The notes under the pieces are model-generated. The model had not been told where the DNA came from. It saw only the letters and a list, made by a program, of their open reading frames with translations, and did not search any database. The position numbers and the translations under genes are program-made. DNA of 64,000 bases from NCBI GenBank assembly GCA_036262835.1, contig DATAID010000100.1, forward strand, positions 45,007 to 109,006, given 5' to 3'. The stretch is from RBG-16-66-20 sp036262835. GTDB lineage: Bacteria > Pseudomonadota > Gammaproteobacteria > Burkholderiales > SG8-39. Below, in pieces: positions 60,273 to 64,000 of this stretch (positions are counted from its first letter, which is position 1; each line of letters starts with the position of its first letter).

Positions 60273-60880
60273 AAGGAGCCGCAGCCATGGCCTTGCTCAC
60301 GGTCCTCGCGACGAGTGCCGCATCCGCTGAAACGGACAGCTTTTCCGGCGTGACTGCGGGTGCGCTGCCCGCCGGCTGGGTCTGCGGCGTCACCGGCAAG
60401 GGATCTCCGAAGTGGGCCGTGGAAGCGGACGGCTCTAGAAACGTGCTGCGGCAGAGCGGTTCGGGAACATTCCCTTGGTGCGTAAAGAACGAAGTTTCGA
60501 TCACGGACGGTTTTGTCGAAGTTCGCTTTCGCCCGGAGAAGGGCAGGGAGGATCAGGCCGGCGGCATCGTCTGGCGCTGGCAGGATGGCGACAACTACTA
60601 TGTTGCGCGCGCCAACGCGCTCGAGAACAACGTTTCGCTGTATTACACCGCCAAGGGGCGGCGCAACACGCTCGAATACGTCGATGCGCCCGTCCCCGGC
60701 AACGTCTGGCACACGCTGCGCGTCGAATTCGCCGGCAAGCGCATCAAAGTACTGCTCGACGGGAAGCCCTGCATCGAGATGGACGACGAACACTTCCCGA
60801 AGCCTGGCGCGATCGGCGTCTGGACCAAGGCCGACAGCGTGACCGCTTTCAGCGAGTTTTCGTACGGCGCCCTGAAGTAG
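60269..60880 (+). CDS. Secreted beta-sandwich protein (LamG/DUF1080-like)
   Basis: 203 residues. From the GTG the N-terminus MKGAAAMALLTVLATSAASA is a plausible signal peptide cleaved after ASA; an ATG at 60287 has AAGGAG but would lack the basic start. The mature part resembles a concanavalin-like or 3-keto-disaccharide hydrolase sandwich (GIVWRWQDGDNYYVARANAL, VWHTLRVEFAGKRIKVLLDG). Two cysteines (WVCG, WCVK) could form a disulfide. Coupling to the chr fusion gene argues for membership in the chr operon, but no role in chromate resistance is known to me. Confidence 0.8.
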   Translation: MKGAAAMALLTVLATSAASAETDSFSGVTAGALPAGWVCGVTGKGSPKWAVEADGSRNVLRQSGSGTFPWCVKNEVSITDGFVEVRFRPEKGREDQAGGIVWRWQDGDNYYVARANALENNVSLYYTAKGRRNTLEYVDAPVPGNVWHTLRVEFAGKRIKVLLDGKPCIEMDDEHFPKPGAIGVWTKADSVTAFSEFSYGALK

Positions 60881-60884
60881 TTCG

Positions 60885-62075
60885 ATGCTCCCGCTGGTCC
60901 TGACGGCTCGGGCTCTGCGCGGATTCGCCGACGGCTTTGTCGCCGTGCTCCTGCCGGTTTACCTGCTCGCCCTGGGGCATGACGAGCTTGTCGTGGGGTT
61001 TCTCAGCACGGCGACGTTATTCGGTTCGGCATTGGCGACGCTCGCCGTCGGGCGCTGGGGCGGGCGCTATCCGCTGCGCCGGCTGCTGCTTGGCGCTGCG
61101 ACCCTGATGGCGCTGACCGGACTGGGATTTGCCTCGCTCACGGCGCTCTGGCCGCTGCTCGTCGTTGCTTTCCTCGGCCCGCTCAATCCGAGCGGCGGAG
61201 ACGTAAGCGTTTTCCTGCCGCTCGAGCACACCGCGATTGCCGCAAGCCTCTCCGGCGATGCGCGCACTGCAGCTTTCGCGCGCTACAGCTTCTTCGGCTC
61301 CATTGCAGGGGCGATCGGCGCGCTCGCCACTGCCATTCCGGATTGGCTCACGCAATCGGCCGGACTTCACAAGCTCGATGCCTTGCGCGCCATGTTCGGT
61401 CTGTACACGGCGATCGGAGTCGCCGTATGGCTGCTGTACGCTCGAATTCCCGCGCCGCGCACGACCGACACGTCGCCCGCCGCGCCGCTCGGCCCCTCGC
61501 GCCGCATCGTCTGGCACCTGGCGAGCCTTTTCAGCGTCGATTCCTTCGCGGGCGGCCTGCTGGTCAACGCGTTGCTCGCTCTGTGGCTCTTCCAGCGCTT
61601 CGGCATGTCGCTGACGGAGGCGGGCACCTTTTTCTTCTGGACCGGCTTGCTGGGAGCCTTCTCGCAGCTCGCCGCGCCGCTGCTCGCGCGCCGCATCGGG
61701 CTCGTCAACACCATGGTGTACACCCACATTCCGTCCAGCCTGTTTCTCATCGGAGCCGCATTTGCGCCGAACCTCGCCGTCGCGCTCGGCCTGCTGCTCG
61801 CGCGAAGCGCGCTCTCGCAGATGGACGTGCCGGTGCGCAGCGCTTTCGTCATGTTGGTCGTCACGCCGGAGGAGCGCCCGGCGGCGGCGAGCTTCACGGC
61901 CGTTCCCCGCAGCCTGGCCTCGGCCGCGGGCCCTTCGATGAGCGGGGCACTGCTCGCCGCCGGCTCGATGGCCGCGCCGCTCGTCGCGTGCGCCGTGTTG
62001 AAGATTGCCTACGACCTCGCGCTGCTTGCGGCGTTCAGAAGACGGGAGCCGGCCCCTACGTCGCCTTCGCGATGA
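60885..62075 (+). CDS. Major facilitator superfamily transporter
   Basis: 396 residues with twelve predicted helices. The motif between helices 2 and 3 is VGRWGGRYPLRRLLL, a variant of the MFS motif A. Last gene of the plus-strand run from the chr promoter, four bases after the previous stop. MFS genes often close chr operons; substrate unknown, with export of a chromium or sulfur species a guess. The 3' end overlaps the hemerythrin gene by 20 bases. Confidence 0.88.
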   Translation: MLPLVLTARALRGFADGFVAVLLPVYLLALGHDELVVGFLSTATLFGSALATLAVGRWGGRYPLRRLLLGAATLMALTGLGFASLTALWPLLVVAFLGPLNPSGGDVSVFLPLEHTAIAASLSGDARTAAFARYSFFGSIAGAIGALATAIPDWLTQSAGLHKLDALRAMFGLYTAIGVAVWLLYARIPAPRTTDTSPAAPLGPSRRIVWHLASLFSVDSFAGGLLVNALLALWLFQRFGMSLTEAGTFFFWTGLLGAFSQLAAPLLARRIGLVNTMVYTHIPSSLFLIGAAFAPNLAVALGLLLARSALSQMDVPVRSAFVMLVVTPEERPAAASFTAVPRSLASAAGPSMSGALLAAGSMAAPLVACAVLKIAYDLALLAAFRRREPAPTSPSR

Positions 62076-62505
62076 CGTTGCGGCGCAGGACCACCGGCTT
62101 GCCGCCGTGGCTTCGCTTCACCATCCAGTGGGAGAGCGCCGAGTCGAGGTGGAACGCATGGCCGGGAAACCAGTCGGCGAGCGCCGCGGCGAGGCGCCGG
62201 CCCTCGGCAACGTCGCCTTCCTGCCTGACCAGGGCGAGGACCTGATGCACTGAGCGCAGCACCGCCGCATGCTCGTCGATGTGGCAGTCCTTGGGCGGAA
62301 AATCGGTGCTCTTCATCCAGGAGTCCTCTTCCGCGAAGTGGGCGACCGCGTGGCGCTCGAAAGCCTCCAGCCGCGCGAGGAAATCGCGGTCCTCGCAGCC
62401 GAGCATCGCGTCCACCAGGGCGACGAACTCGCGATGCGTGTCGTCCATCGGGCCGTAGCCGAGGAGATAGTCGTCTTTCCAAGCAAGGGAATTCGGGGCC
62501 GACAT
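62056..62505 (-). CDS. Bacteriohemerythrin
   Basis: 149 residues forming a four-helix diiron oxygen-binding protein. The ligand pattern is complete: H24 (DTHREF), H56 and E60 (HFAEE), H75 and H79 (HIDEH), and the final HxxxxD in HAFHLD. It may carry or sense oxygen, or deliver it to membrane oxidases. The ATG at 62505 fits the domain start; a TTG at 62529 would add eight residues. Confidence 0.9.
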   Translation of the reverse strand: MSAPNSLAWKDDYLLGYGPMDDTHREFVALVDAMLGCEDRDFLARLEAFERHAVAHFAEEDSWMKSTDFPPKDCHIDEHAAVLRSVHQVLALVRQEGDVAEGRRLAAALADWFPGHAFHLDSALSHWMVKRSHGGKPVVLRRNVIAKAT

Positions 62506-62571
62506 CGGGTGAGAAATCGTGTCGACCAAGGATACCAGCGCCGGGCGGACTCTGTAGAATTCAGCCCCCCG

Positions 62572-63918
<1,347 letters not shown>

Positions 63919-64000
63919 TGAGGTCGAAAAGCAGCGCGCCCTCGTCGTACTTGCCGCCGCTCATCGTGGATTTGACCTTGCCGAGCTCCTCGGTGAGGAG

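Noticed and set aside
62269..62571. In-frame upstream extension of hflX
   Set aside because: It is antisense to bacteriohemerythrin and lacks similarity; the family begins after the ATG at 62572.

Overview
The window is GC-rich chromosomal DNA (about two-thirds G+C by eye), densely coded on both strands. It reads as a betaproteobacterium, most likely an uncultured or little-studied member of Burkholderiales or a neighbouring order. The evidence is the gene order pheA-hisC-tyrA-aroA-cmk-rpsA-ihfB-lapA-lapB-ugd-rfaE1-hldD-cysM, a heptose kinase that is separate from its nucleotidyltransferase, and an lysC region. I see no rRNA, insertion sequence, prophage, integrase or CRISPR array. No stretch longer than about 255 bases lacks a gene.

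Layout. 1-15.7 kb is a core plus-strand block: aromatic amino acid and histidine synthesis (pheA, hisC, tyrA, aroA), cmk, rpsA, ihfB, the LPS control pair lapA/lapB, heptose and UDP-glucuronate supply (ugd, rfaE1, hldD), cysM, a DEDD exonuclease and rlmD. The block is broken only by one inverted orphan substrate-binding protein between aroA and cmk. 15.7-19.1 kb holds small membrane proteins (AI-2E family, MAPEG, glycine zipper, Bax inhibitor-1) and tRNA-Ser(UGA). 19.2-34.8 kb is a signalling and accessory stretch: three sensor or cyclic-di-GMP proteins, a response regulator, a glycosyltransferase converging on a glucosidase, DUF2231 and other membrane proteins, and the long helicase Lhr. 34.8-38.3 kb has a phospholipase D-VTT fusion with an endonuclease/exonuclease/phosphatase protein and a small membrane protein, then an ArsC-like phosphatase. 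38.3-45.7 kb has a PoxB-like thiamine diphosphate enzyme and a complete peptide-type ABC transporter.

45.8-51.4 kb starts with lysC, followed by an accessory cluster of secreted peptidoglycan-binding-domain proteins behind a good sigma-54 promoter candidate, an AcpA-type lipoprotein phosphatase and tRNA-Ser(GCU). 51.4-55.3 kb holds a BrkB-family protein, a MASE4-like kinase, a glutathione transferase and an O6-alkylguanine methyltransferase.

The most distinctive region is 55.2-62.1 kb, a chromate-resistance locus. chrB reads leftward. Reading rightward are a superoxide dismutase fused to a rhodanese (ChrC+ChrE in one chain), an ornithine-cyclodeaminase-family enzyme, the chromate pump chrA, a rhodanese fused to a ChrB C-terminal domain, a secreted sandwich-fold protein and an MFS transporter. 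The chr modules known as separate genes elsewhere are fused and reshuffled here. The window ends with bacteriohemerythrin, hflX and the end of a probable malate synthase.

Many neighbours are tightly packed: ATGA or GTGA overlaps within operons, and several convergent pairs whose stop codons overlap, two of them sharing a single CTAG.
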